Below, piece by piece: positions 40,701-49,081 of a stretch of DNA of 53,123 bases. The notes under the pieces were generated by a model, which did no database searches, had not been told where the DNA came from, and saw only the letters and a list, made by a program, of their open reading frames with translations. Origin of the DNA: Clostridia bacterium (GTDB taxonomy: Bacteria > Bacillota > Clostridia > RGIG6154); NCBI GenBank assembly GCA_017410375.1, contig JAFQQW010000055.1:1-53123 (forward strand), read 5' to 3'. The position numbers were made by a program, and so were the translations under genes. The first letter of the stretch is position 1. Each line of letters opens with the position of its first letter.

Positions 40701-42269
40701 TTGGTGCAAAAAATCTCCGACACCATTCAGAAGGTGGGGGATGTGTTTAACGGTATTCGTGGCAAGCGAACGGAGCTTACTTTTGCAGAACAGGTGCAAC
40801 AGAAGCTTTCGGATGCAATGTATAAGACCTCGAGACAAAACAGTGTGAATATCGGTATGCAGGCACTTGCTGAGGGGTATGGCTTGAACAAACATATAGT
40901 AAAACCAACTGACGTTTCATATTCATTTGTTGGCAAGAGTCGAGATGGGAGACGTATGTATAAAAGTGGGTTCCTTCCTGATGTCTCATTAGAAACACGT
41001 ATTGATGAGTTTGAAAAAAGAATTGCATCTGTTTTTAATTTTGGTGCAGTTCATTTAGATGCTCGAAAGAAAAAAATTACAGTCCAAGGTGATAAGTTTA
41101 CTGCAAAGAAAAATATTTATGGGGATAACGCAAGTTCAAGCGAAGAGTTTCATGCGAAAATTAATTCGCTTTATGATATGGCCGATATTCTTGAAAACAG
41201 TGTATATGTTCAACGTAGTCCTTTACTTGAAATTGAACCAAGCGTTTTGGGAGAAAAACCTAAAAATGACGCACATAAAAACGTTAAATATTGGTATCAG
41301 TTTGAAAGTAAAATATATCTTGATAATGTTCCGTTTGACGTGGTTTTTTCTATTAGAGATAAAGGTGACTCACAATATCAATATTCTATTGAGTTTAAAA
41401 AGAGAGGAACTTCTTCGGTCAGCAATACGATTCCAAAACAGAATCTCCTGCTATCGAATAAAAGTTCCTCTATAAAAAATATAACACAAAACACGTCAAA
41501 TGTCAAGCCGGAAAATGATGGAACGAAACAGTATGCGAAGGTTGGTATTGACACAGTTCAGGCTGATGTGATAAAATCAAATCAAAAGAGTGCGAATGAT
41601 GTTTTTGTCAATCATGAAGAACAGGTATTATCGATTGCGGATTCATTGAGAGGTATGCCCGGTATTTTGTATAATAATGGTGCAACTATAAAAATACCGA
41701 ATTCCGATATGGAGGTTTTACGGCACACTTTTAAGACAGCCGAACATTATTCGAACAGGACTGAGGGATTGCTTGATTGTATTGCGTGTTCCGGGCGTAA
41801 GGACACAAAGCATTATTTCTATCTTTTTTACAAAGGTGATGGTGGAACTGTTGCACCAATATTCCGATTGGACTTTAACTATTTAGATAATTACAGTGGA
41901 GAAATAGAATTTGTTTTAAAAGAAATGGGGTATGAGGCAGATGAGTTCATTAAAACACAATCTGACAGAAGCACACAAGCAAATGATAGTGTGGTTGACG
42001 AAATTAGGAATTCCAAGAGACGTTATAGCGCTAACATTATTTCTTTGCCCGAAGGAACAGGATATACTAAGACTAGCGGATTATATAATAGAACTGGACG
42101 ACAAGGGACAACAGCTGACGAAATCTCTTCTTCTAGAGTATCTGATGGATGGGCTGAAGAACGGGTAACTGATTTGAACAAGCAGTATATGATTCCTTTG
42201 AATGCAGAAATTGAGGCAGAACACAGAAAGCAGATGGAGTCCATTGCCGTTTTTGTGGATGTTGTTTGA
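40701..42269 (+). CDS. Mobile-element-like orphan protein, probably a C-terminal remnant
   Basis: A 522-residue frame, open from 40689, with only TTG/GTG start options at 40701/40704, no ribosome site and no promoter; the frame simply begins beside the cotJ promoter region. This looks like the tail of a longer gene. The regions at about 85-240 and 300-410 have folded alpha/beta character, e.g. FHAKINSLYDMADILENSVYV and FEIKLY-like strands, and recall the C-terminal parts of very large phage or conjugative-element polyvalent proteins. That is a weak impression, not a match I can prove. It is AT-richer than its neighbours after about 40890. The last 100 residues are polar and may be a shadow of the overlapping frame at 41932. 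No toxin or nuclease activity can be claimed. Confidence 0.45.
   Translation: MVQKISDTIQKVGDVFNGIRGKRTELTFAEQVQQKLSDAMYKTSRQNSVNIGMQALAEGYGLNKHIVKPTDVSYSFVGKSRDGRRMYKSGFLPDVSLETRIDEFEKRIASVFNFGAVHLDARKKKITVQGDKFTAKKNIYGDNASSSEEFHAKINSLYDMADILENSVYVQRSPLLEIEPSVLGEKPKNDAHKNVKYWYQFESKIYLDNVPFDVVFSIRDKGDSQYQYSIEFKKRGTSSVSNTIPKQNLLLSNKSSSIKNITQNTSNVKPENDGTKQYAKVGIDTVQADVIKSNQKSANDVFVNHEEQVLSIADSLRGMPGILYNNGATIKIPNSDMEVLRHTFKTAEHYSNRTEGLLDCIACSGRKDTKHYFYLFYKGDGGTVAPIFRLDFNYLDNYSGEIEFVLKEMGYEADEFIKTQSDRSTQANDSVVDEIRNSKRRYSANIISLPEGTGYTKTSGLYNRTGRQGTTADEISSSRVSDGWAEERVTDLNKQYMIPLNAEIEAEHRKQMESIAVFVDVV
41932..42168 (+). CDS. Possible 78-residue overlapping ORF in the mobile-element remnant
   Basis: A second frame inside the end of the preceding ORF. 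Its product reads like a compact helical protein (QMIVWLTKLGIPRDVIALTL, KEQDILRLADYIIELD, LTKSLLLEYLMDGLKNG), more convincing as protein than the polar sequence in the other frame. The ATG at 41932 (or 41941) has a weak GGGG site. Either it is a genuine small gene following the real end of the upstream one near 41970, or a frameshift has joined two genes. I do not recognise the family. Confidence 0.4.
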   Translation: MRQMSSLKHNLTEAHKQMIVWLTKLGIPRDVIALTLFLCPKEQDILRLADYIIELDDKGQQLTKSLLLEYLMDGLKNG

Positions 42270-42316
42270 AAGATAGATTGGAATGTACAACAGATAGAAT
42301 GCTATACGTTTTATAA

Positions 42317-42388
42317 AAATAGGAGTTGACTCCGACGCAGCCACCATTGAAGGTGTAACCGACGTAAAAAACGAGTCAACTCCTATTT
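42317..42388. repeat. 16-bp perfect inverted repeat at the end of the remnant
   Basis: Arms AAATAGGAGTTGACTC (42317-42332) and their exact complement (42373-42388), 40 bp apart. The interior and the following bases read as coding-like sequence on plus (DAATIEGVTDVKNES, then SIQQNAEEVN, to a stop near 42456) with no start. The 244-bp gap thus holds a gene fragment and this inverted repeat, then the promoter at 42453. Confidence 0.7.
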
Positions 42389-42452
42389 CTAATTTAAGCA
42401 TACAACAAAACGCAGAAGAAGTCAACCAAAAACACATATTTCAATACGTTCA

Positions 42453-42481
42453 TTGACATTTTAAGCAAAAGCATATATAAT
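42453..42481 (+). promoter_or_regulatory. Promoter of the PfkB-family kinase gene
   Basis: Consensus TTGACA and TATAAT with a 17-bp spacer, 32 bp before the start codon. Confidence 0.85.
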
Positions 42482-42513
42482 ATAAGAAATGTTTTTTAGG
42501 AGATTTGGTGAAA

Positions 42514-43440
42514 ATGATTTACACAGTAACTTTAAATCCGTCACTTGACTATATTATGCGGATTCCGCATTTCAGAGATGGCGAAGTAAACCGTTCTGCA
42601 GAAGAGGCGGTTTTGCCGGGCGGAAAAGGTATTAATGTTTCGCTAGTGCTACAAAATCTTCACATTCCTAGTGTTGCACTTGGCATTACTGCAGGTTTTA
42701 CGGGTGCTGAAATAGAGAGACTTCTCTTGAATCGAGGCATTCAAAGTGAGTTAATACGGTTAGAAAATGGATTTTCGCGAATCAATGTTAAATTAAAGGC
42801 TGAACAGGAAACCGAGGTGAACGGAAACGGACCTGCGGTTTCATCGAATGCGTTAGATGCGTTGTATGGTAAAATCAAGCAGTTAAATGAGGGAGATATT
42901 TTGGTGCTTGCAGGCAGTGTGCCGGGTAGTATCCCTAAAACCATTTACGCAGATATTGCTGAATTTACCCAAAACAAAAATATAAAGCTGATTGTGGACG
43001 CTGAAAAAAATTTGCTTTCTCCATGCTTGCAATATAAGCCATATCTTATAAAGCCGAACCACATTGAGCTTGCTGACTTTTTCGGTGTTGAAATCAGGTC
43101 TTTGGCTGATGTAAAGCATTATGCAGTGGAGCTTCGGGAACTTGGCGCAAGAAATGTAATGGTTTCCATGGCAGGGGACGGTGCAATACTGGCATCGGAA
43201 GACGGAGAGGTCTGTTTTTGTCCTGCACCCCGAGGTAAGGTAATCAACTCTACAGGTGCAGGTGATTCTACAGTTGCAGGATTCCTGACAGCTAAAGAAA
43301 AACATTTTAATTATGCAGATTGCTTGCGTTTTGCAGCTTGCGCAGGAAGTGCATCCGCTTTTTCGCAGAATTTGGCAACAGAAGAACAAATTCTTGCTCT
43401 TTTTGGCAAAATTAGCCCTGAAACAGTTAAAAAATTATAA
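42514..43440 (+). CDS. 1-phosphofructokinase / hexose-phosphate kinase (PfkB family)
   Basis: A 308-residue ribokinase-fold enzyme. The start MIYTVTLNPSLDYIM, the GGKGINVSLVLQNLHIPSVALG segment and the C-terminal anion-hole motif STGAGDSTVAGF, with its catalytic Asp, place it with FruK/LacC-type kinases acting on fructose 1-phosphate or tagatose 6-phosphate. No PTS or lac genes are nearby, so the substrate is open. The start is ATG 42514; GTG 42508 has closer spacing to AGGAG and is possible. It is not part of the his operon, which has its own promoter. Confidence 0.88.
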   Translation: MIYTVTLNPSLDYIMRIPHFRDGEVNRSAEEAVLPGGKGINVSLVLQNLHIPSVALGITAGFTGAEIERLLLNRGIQSELIRLENGFSRINVKLKAEQETEVNGNGPAVSSNALDALYGKIKQLNEGDILVLAGSVPGSIPKTIYADIAEFTQNKNIKLIVDAEKNLLSPCLQYKPYLIKPNHIELADFFGVEIRSLADVKHYAVELRELGARNVMVSMAGDGAILASEDGEVCFCPAPRGKVINSTGAGDSTVAGFLTAKEKHFNYADCLRFAACAGSASAFSQNLATEEQILALFGKISPETVKKL

Positions 43441-43447
43441 AAAACTA

Positions 43448-43476
43448 TTGACTTTAGCGATTTAGTGTGTTAAAAT
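43448..43476 (+). promoter_or_regulatory. Promoter of the histidine operon
   Basis: TTGACT and TAAAAT with a 17-bp spacer, 25 bp before the regulator gene. No promoter of this quality was seen further downstream, where genes overlap or are a few bases apart. Confidence 0.82.
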
Positions 43477-43501
43477 GTGAAAGTGTATTGGAGGTCATAC
43501 T

Positions 43502-43804
43502 ATGGATAAAATGAGAAATCCCGAAACAGACAGACTTTTTCAGGTGATTTTAAACTTAGAGTCGTTAGATGAATGCTATGATTTTTTTGAAGATATCTGC
43601 ACGGTAAAAGAATTGCAGTCTATTTCCCAGCGTTGGGAAGTGGCAGAGCTTTTAAACCAAAATATCAGCTATCAGGAAATTTCAAAAAAAACGGGTGCGA
43701 GTACCGCAACCATCAGCCGTGTAAACAAATGTCTTGTGTACGGCAGAGACGGTTATACTTCGGCATTACAGAAAATGGCAGAAAAGGGGAAAAACAATGA
43801 TTGA
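43502..43804 (+). CDS. TrpR/YerC-family transcriptional regulator, probable his-operon repressor
   Basis: A 100-residue TrpR-superfamily protein (YerC/YecD). It contains LFQVILNLESLDECYDFFED, CTVKELQSISQRWEVAELL and the helix-turn-helix ISYQEISKKTGASTATISRV. It is the first gene of the histidine operon and overlaps hisZ by eight bases. Related proteins have been predicted as histidine-responsive repressors (HisR) in Bacillota, so autoregulation of the operon by histidine is a sound inference, but no operator was identified. Confidence 0.88.
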   Translation: MDKMRNPETDRLFQVILNLESLDECYDFFEDICTVKELQSISQRWEVAELLNQNISYQEISKKTGASTATISRVNKCLVYGRDGYTSALQKMAEKGKNND

Positions 43805-44912
43805 CAACACAGTGCTCAGAAACGATGAAAAGGCGGTTTTTGCGCTTCGTTCTCTGTATCGCAAATACGGATATACCCAGTACAAAATGAGCAAATTTGA
43901 AGAGTATGACCTGTATGTGCGGAACAAGGATTTTCTGGTTTCTGAGAACGTTATCACATTTAATGATACCGATGGCAGACTGATGGCGTTAAAACCAGAC
44001 GTTACACTGTCTATTATAAAAAATACAAAAGAAACGAAAGACTATGTGCAAAAGGTATACTATGACGAAAACGTATACCGTGTTTCCAAAGGTACAAATG
44101 CATTTAAAGAAATTATGCAGGTGGGCTTGGAATGTATCGGTGCAGTGGATGACTACTGCATTTTTGAAGTTTTAATGCTTGCAGCGGAAAGCTTAAACAG
44201 TATTTCAGGTGATTTTATTTTAGATGTTTCGCATTTGGGCATTCTTTCGGCACTTTTGGAAGAATTACATCTTTCGCCCGAGGCGGAAAAGGAAGTAATT
44301 GCCTGCATTTCCGAAAAGAATGTACATGGCATCGAAAACGTTTGTCAGAAAGAGCAAAAGGACGGCTTTAAGCTCAAAAAACTTGCCGCTACATACGGAA
44401 GTCCCGAAACCGTTTTGCCTGTTTTAAAAGAACTTTCAGAAAGCGATGCGGTGCAAACAGCAGTTGCACAGCTTGAAAAAGTTCTTCTGATGCTAAAAAA
44501 CTTTAGTGTGTCTGAAAAAATCCGTCTTGATTTTTCGGTAATCAATGACACCCATTACTATAACGGGATTGTGTTCAAAGGTTTTGTAAACGGTATTCCT
44601 ACCGGTATTTTAGCAGGCGGTCAATATGACAAGCTGATGCAGAAAATGAAAAGAAATACAAAAGCTATCGGCTTTGCTGTATATCTGGATTTATTGGAGC
44701 GCTTGAACGAAAACACCGAAAGCTATGATGTGGATGCGGTGATTTTGTATGATGAAGATGCAAATGCGGATGCGCTTTATAACGCAGTAAAGCTTCTGAC
44801 CGATAACGGCAAGCGCGTGATGGTGCAAAGAAGTGTACCCGAGAAAATCCGTTATAAACAACTTTTGAAATTACAAGAGAGAGGAGTGGAGATTGTTGAA
44901 AACAATGCTTAA
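43797..44912 (+). CDS. hisZ: ATP phosphoribosyltransferase regulatory subunit HisZ
   Basis: A 371-residue HisRS-like protein that pairs with short-form HisG and carries histidine feedback. The core parts are FEEYDLYVRNKDFL, DGRLMALKPDVTLSI, KVYYDENVYRV and the late YYNGIVFKGFVNGIPTGILAGGQYDKLM. The anticodon-binding domain of true HisRS is missing or reduced. I chose the ATG at 43797, with AAGGGG upstream, inside the end of the regulator gene. Confidence 0.93.
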   Translation: MIDNTVLRNDEKAVFALRSLYRKYGYTQYKMSKFEEYDLYVRNKDFLVSENVITFNDTDGRLMALKPDVTLSIIKNTKETKDYVQKVYYDENVYRVSKGTNAFKEIMQVGLECIGAVDDYCIFEVLMLAAESLNSISGDFILDVSHLGILSALLEELHLSPEAEKEVIACISEKNVHGIENVCQKEQKDGFKLKKLAATYGSPETVLPVLKELSESDAVQTAVAQLEKVLLMLKNFSVSEKIRLDFSVINDTHYYNGIVFKGFVNGIPTGILAGGQYDKLMQKMKRNTKAIGFAVYLDLLERLNENTESYDVDAVILYDEDANADALYNAVKLLTDNGKRVMVQRSVPEKIRYKQLLKLQERGVEIVENNA

Positions 44913-45537
44913 TGTTGCACTCCCCAAAGGACGGCTTGGCGAAAAGGTGTATGCCATGTTTGAAAAAGCAGGCTTTGAATGTCCGTCTATTCATGAAAAT
45001 AACCGTAAACTGATTTTTGAAAACCCTGAAAAAGGTATCCGCTATTTCTGGGTAAAACCGTCGGATGTTGCCATTTATGTTGAACACGGTGCGGCAGACA
45101 TCGGTGTTGCAGGCAAGGATATTTTGTTGGAATATGCACCTGAAGTTTATGAGCTTTTGGATCTGGATATCGGTAAATGCCGAATGGCGGTTGCCGCAAA
45201 GAATGATTTTTATGACGACCCGCAAAAGACTCTGCGTGTTGCCACTAAATTTTCCAATATCGCAAAAAAATTCTACACCGAGCAGGGCAGAGACATTGAT
45301 ATTATTCACTTGAACGGTTCCATTGAAATCGCACCGATTTTAGGGCTTTCGGACGTCATTGTGGATATTGTAGAAACCGGAACCACTTTAAAAGAAAACA
45401 ATCTGGAGGTTGTAGACACCATTGTGCCCATCAGCGCAAGATTGATTGCCAACAAATCCAGCTTTAAGTTTAAAAACGAACAGATTGAAACCATCATCCG
45501 GAGTATGACAGAACAAATGGAGGCAAAAAATGATTAA
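44905..45537 (+). CDS. hisG: ATP phosphoribosyltransferase, short form
   Basis: A first-step enzyme of histidine synthesis of about 210 residues (ATP + PRPP to phosphoribosyl-ATP). It has NVALPKGRLGEKVYAMFEKA and the PRPP-binding segment DVIVDIVETGTTLKENNLEV. It lacks the C-terminal regulatory domain of long HisG, consistent with hisZ next door. The start is uncertain: ATG 44905 fits the family, and TTG at 44893 or 44896 lies closer to the two GGAG sites. It overlaps hisZ. Confidence 0.94.
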   Translation: MLNVALPKGRLGEKVYAMFEKAGFECPSIHENNRKLIFENPEKGIRYFWVKPSDVAIYVEHGAADIGVAGKDILLEYAPEVYELLDLDIGKCRMAVAAKNDFYDDPQKTLRVATKFSNIAKKFYTEQGRDIDIIHLNGSIEIAPILGLSDVIVDIVETGTTLKENNLEVVDTIVPISARLIANKSSFKFKNEQIETIIRSMTEQMEAKND

Positions 45538-46804
45538 GATTTTAAAATACGGGGAAGTGGCAAACGAAGATATTTTTGCCAGAGTTGTCCCGAAAATGAA
45601 TGTGGAAGAAATTGTTTCGGACATCATTCAGACAGTACGTAAGGATGGAGATAAAGCACTTTTGATGTACTGCGAAAAATTTGATAAGGCAAAACTTAAC
45701 GCTTTACTGGTTTCGGATGCCGAAAAAGAAGAAGCAATGCAGTTGGTAGAGCCTCGCTTTTTGGAGATCTTACAAAAAGCATCCGAAAACATTCGTAAAT
45801 TTCACGAAAAGCAGGTTCGTCAAAGCTTTATTCAGAATGACGAAAACGGCATTGTAACCGGGCAGAAGGTTATTCCGGTTGACCGCGCAGGTCTTTATGT
45901 GCCGGGCGGTACAGCGGCATATCCGTCCACCGTTTTAATGGATGCTATACCTGCTAAAATCGCAGGGGTAAAAGAGGTTGTTATGGTAACGCCTCCCGGT
46001 GCGGACGGAAAAATCAATCCGGTTATTTTGGCCGCTGCACAGATTGCAGGTGTGGATAAAATCTTTAAGCTTGGCGGTGCGCAGGCAATTGCGGCACTGG
46101 CATATGGCACAGAATCCGTTCCGAAGGTGGACAAAATTGTAGGCCCGGGTAATGCCTTTGTTGCAGAAGCGAAAAAGCAGGTATATGGTATTGTTTCCAT
46201 TGACATGATTGCAGGTCCCAGTGAAATTTTGGTTGTGGCAGACAAAACCACAAACCCGAAATTTGTTGCGGCAGATTTGCTTTCTCAGGCGGAGCATGAT
46301 AAAATGGCAAGTGCGGTTCTGGTTACCGATTCCATGGAATTGGCTTTGGCTGTACAGCAACAGCTTGAAGAACAGATTCCGCTTTTGGAACGGGCTGAAA
46401 TTGCAAGAACTTCTATTGATGAAAACGGTAAAATCATTGTAGCCGATAACTTGGGCGTGGTAATCGAAATTGCAAACGAGATTGCACCCGAGCATTTAGA
46501 GCTTTGTGTAGACAACCCCTTTGATTATTTAGACGGTATCCGGCATGCAGGTTCTATTTTCATGGGCAAAAATTGTCCTGAAGCTTTAGGTGATTATTAC
46601 GCAGGTCCGAATCACACCCTGCCCACAAGCGGTACGGCAAAATTTTCAAGTCCCTTGTCGGTGGATGATTTTGTGAAGAAAACCCAGTATACCTATTACA
46701 CAAAAGATGCTTTGAAGCGCGTTGCAGAGGATGTGGCATTCTTTGCGGAAAAAGAAGGATTGACAGCACACGCAAAAAGTGCAACCATCCGTTTTGAGGA
46801 GTGA
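45530..46804 (+). CDS. hisD: Histidinol dehydrogenase
   Basis: A 424-residue zinc enzyme oxidising histidinol to histidine in two NAD+-dependent steps. Signature stretches are VDRAGLYVPGGTAAYPSTVLM, KIVGPGNAFVAEAKKQVYG, AGPSEILVVAD, LLSQAEHDKMASAVLVT and YAGPNHTLPTSGTAKFSSPL. Full length. It overlaps hisG by eight bases. Confidence 0.97.
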   Translation: MIKILKYGEVANEDIFARVVPKMNVEEIVSDIIQTVRKDGDKALLMYCEKFDKAKLNALLVSDAEKEEAMQLVEPRFLEILQKASENIRKFHEKQVRQSFIQNDENGIVTGQKVIPVDRAGLYVPGGTAAYPSTVLMDAIPAKIAGVKEVVMVTPPGADGKINPVILAAAQIAGVDKIFKLGGAQAIAALAYGTESVPKVDKIVGPGNAFVAEAKKQVYGIVSIDMIAGPSEILVVADKTTNPKFVAADLLSQAEHDKMASAVLVTDSMELALAVQQQLEEQIPLLERAEIARTSIDENGKIIVADNLGVVIEIANEIAPEHLELCVDNPFDYLDGIRHAGSIFMGKNCPEALGDYYAGPNHTLPTSGTAKFSSPLSVDDFVKKTQYTYYTKDALKRVAEDVAFFAEKEGLTAHAKSATIRFEE

Positions 46805-46809
46805 ATCAT

Positions 46810-47871
46810 TTGAGTCGTTTTTTCAGTGACAAGTATAAAACACTTGTCCCTTATACACCCGGCGAACAGCCGAAAGAAATGAAATACATAAAATTAAATA
46901 CCAATGAATCGCCGTTTCCGCCTTCTGCAAAAGCGATAGAGTATGCTTCAAAGGCAGCGGAAAATGCACAGTTGTATTCAGACCCCGAGTGCCGTGACCT
47001 GGTTAAAACTTTTGCGACCGTTTACGGCGTTTCAGAAAAGGAAATCCTTTTTACCAACGGGTCGGACGAAATTTTAAACTTTGCATTTATGGCATACTGT
47101 GACGAAAACACGCCTGCGATATTCCCAAACATTACCTATGGCTTTTACAGCGTGTTTGCAGAAATTAACAGAGTGCCCTTTACCGAAATTCCGCTCAAAG
47201 AGGATTTTACAATTGATATCAGCGATTACTGCGGTGTAAACAAAACGGTATTTATTGCAAATCCCAACGCACCGACGGGTATCGCACTTCCGCTTTCGGA
47301 CATTGAACGCATTATAAAATCCAATCCGGATAACATTGTGGTTGTGGATGAAGCGTACGTGGATTTTGGTAACGAGAGCGCGGTTTCACTGATTCATAAA
47401 TACGACAATTTGCTTGTAACCCAAACCTTTTCCAAATCCCGTTCTTTGGCCGGCGCAAGACTTGGCGTGGGTATCGCAAACGAGAAGCTGATTTGTGATT
47501 TAAATGCCATTAAGTATTCCACAAATCCGTATAACGTAAACCGCATGACCATGGCGATGGGCGTTGGCTGCATGCTGGATGAAGCATACACAAAATCAAA
47601 TTGCAAAACCATTATTGAAAACCGCGCTTATACTGCAAAGGCTTTAAAAGAAATGGGTTTTGAAATGACTGATTCTACTGCAAACTTCCTGTTTGTTAAA
47701 CATCCCTCTTTTTCAGGAGAAACTTTATATCTGGAGCTTAAAAAAAGAGGTGTTCTCGTTCGGCATTTCACCAAAGAAGAAATTAAAGAGTATAACCGTA
47801 TCACGGTCGGCACAAGAGAGCAAATGGATGCGCTTCTTTCGGCTGTGAAAGAAATTTTGGAGGGCAAATGA
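46810..47871 (+). CDS. hisC: Histidinol-phosphate aminotransferase
   Basis: A class-II PLP aminotransferase of about 353 residues converting imidazole acetol phosphate and glutamate to histidinol phosphate. It has KLNTNESPFPPS, IANPNAPTGIALP, VVDEAYVDF and the PLP Lys in TFSKSRSLAGARLGVG. GAGGAG lies eight bases before TTG 46810. A GTG at 46801, overlapping the hisD stop, is the alternative start but would sit directly on the ribosome site. Confidence 0.95.
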   Translation: MSRFFSDKYKTLVPYTPGEQPKEMKYIKLNTNESPFPPSAKAIEYASKAAENAQLYSDPECRDLVKTFATVYGVSEKEILFTNGSDEILNFAFMAYCDENTPAIFPNITYGFYSVFAEINRVPFTEIPLKEDFTIDISDYCGVNKTVFIANPNAPTGIALPLSDIERIIKSNPDNIVVVDEAYVDFGNESAVSLIHKYDNLLVTQTFSKSRSLAGARLGVGIANEKLICDLNAIKYSTNPYNVNRMTMAMGVGCMLDEAYTKSNCKTIIENRAYTAKALKEMGFEMTDSTANFLFVKHPSFSGETLYLELKKRGVLVRHFTKEEIKEYNRITVGTREQMDALLSAVKEILEGK

Positions 47872-48458
47872 TGCGTATTGCAGAAATTAACCGCAAAACT
47901 GCGGAAACCGATATTCAACTTAAACTTAACTTAGACGGCACGGGCAAAAGTGACATTCAAAGCGGTTGTGGTTTTTTGGATCACATGCTGACTCTCTTTG
48001 CAAAGCATGGTCGTTTTGATTTAAACGTAGTTTGTAAAGGCGACACATGGGTGGACGATCACCACACCGTTGAAGATATCGCTATTTGCTTGGGCGAGGC
48101 TTTTTTTGAAGCACTTTCCGATAAAAAGGGCTGTGTTCGCTATGGCAACATGATTCTTCCCATGGATGAAACCTTGATTTTATCTGCGGTGGATTTGTCG
48201 GGCAGAAGCTATTTAAATTGTGATTTGCAAATTCCGACTGCAAAAGTTGGCACATTTGATACAGAGCTTACCGAAGAGTTTTTCTTAGGGTTTGTAAGAT
48301 GTGCAAAATGCACCTTACATATCAAACAACTTGCAGGTTCCAATGCACACCACATCATTGAAGGAACTTTTAAATCTGTTGCAAGAGCTTTAAAGCAAGC
48401 GGTTGCTATTGACCCCGCTTTTGCAGACGAAATCCCGTCCACGAAAGGGGTTTTATAA
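47871..48458 (+). CDS. hisB: Imidazoleglycerol-phosphate dehydratase
   Basis: A monofunctional HisB of 195 residues. The Mn2+-binding motifs are GCGFLDHMLTLFAKHGRFDL and DDHHTVEDIAICLGEA; the late SNAHHIIEGTFKSVARALK is also diagnostic. There is no phosphatase domain, which matches the separate PHP-type HisK at the operon end. GGAGGG lies six bases before ATG 47871. The start overlaps the hisC stop. Confidence 0.97.
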   Translation: MRIAEINRKTAETDIQLKLNLDGTGKSDIQSGCGFLDHMLTLFAKHGRFDLNVVCKGDTWVDDHHTVEDIAICLGEAFFEALSDKKGCVRYGNMILPMDETLILSAVDLSGRSYLNCDLQIPTAKVGTFDTELTEEFFLGFVRCAKCTLHIKQLAGSNAHHIIEGTFKSVARALKQAVAIDPAFADEIPSTKGVL

Positions 48459-49075
48459 TGGTTGCGATAGTAGATTACGGTGTAGGCAATCTGTTTTCTC
48501 TGGCAAGCTCCTTTGGCGCAATTGATGTGGAAACGGTTGTAACCGGGGATGTAGAGGTGATTCGCTCAGCCGATAAGATTATTCTTCCCGGTGTTGGTGC
48601 GTTTGGAGATGCGGCAGATAAACTTCGTGCTTCGGACTTAGATGCCGTGTTGAAAGAAGAAGCGAAAAAAGGCAAACCGATTTTGGGAATTTGTCTTGGC
48701 ATGCAACTTCTTTTGGATAAAAGCTTTGAATATGGTGAGCATGAAGGCTTAGGGTTAATTCCCGGAGAAATCCGTCCCATTTCGGATGTTATTCCTAAGG
48801 ATTATAAAATCCCGCACATCGGCTGGAATGCATTGCATTTCGGAGAAGAAAAGCATCCTATTTTCAAACATCTGAAAGAGGGCGATTTCGTTTATTTTGT
48901 GCACTCTTATTATGGTGCAAACTGCTCTGAAAGTGTGATTGCTACAGCGGAATACGGTGCTGAATTAACCGCGGCAGTGGCATATAAAAATGTGTGTGGC
49001 TGTCAGTTTCATCCCGAAAAAAGCGGAGAAGTGGGACTAAAAATTTTACGAGCATTTTGTGAAATGGAGGCGTAA
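48458..49075 (+). CDS. hisH: Imidazole glycerol phosphate synthase glutaminase subunit
   Basis: A 205-residue class-I glutamine amidotransferase providing ammonia to HisF. The nucleophile is Cys 79 in GICLGMQLLLD; His 185 and Glu 187 lie in CGCQFHPEKSGEVG. The N-terminus, VAIVDYGVGNLFSLASS, is typical. It overlaps the hisB stop by one base. Confidence 0.97.
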   Translation: MVAIVDYGVGNLFSLASSFGAIDVETVVTGDVEVIRSADKIILPGVGAFGDAADKLRASDLDAVLKEEAKKGKPILGICLGMQLLLDKSFEYGEHEGLGLIPGEIRPISDVIPKDYKIPHIGWNALHFGEEKHPIFKHLKEGDFVYFVHSYYGANCSESVIATAEYGAELTAAVAYKNVCGCQFHPEKSGEVGLKILRAFCEMEA

Positions 49076-49081
49076 CAACAT

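Noticed and set aside
41059-41475. 138-residue frame in the mobile-element-like ORF
   Set aside because: Lys/Ile-rich AT shadow; the other frame is longer and has better protein character in this part.
45935-46495. 186-residue minus-strand frame inside hisD
   Set aside because: Antisense to a highly conserved gene, with shadow-type composition.
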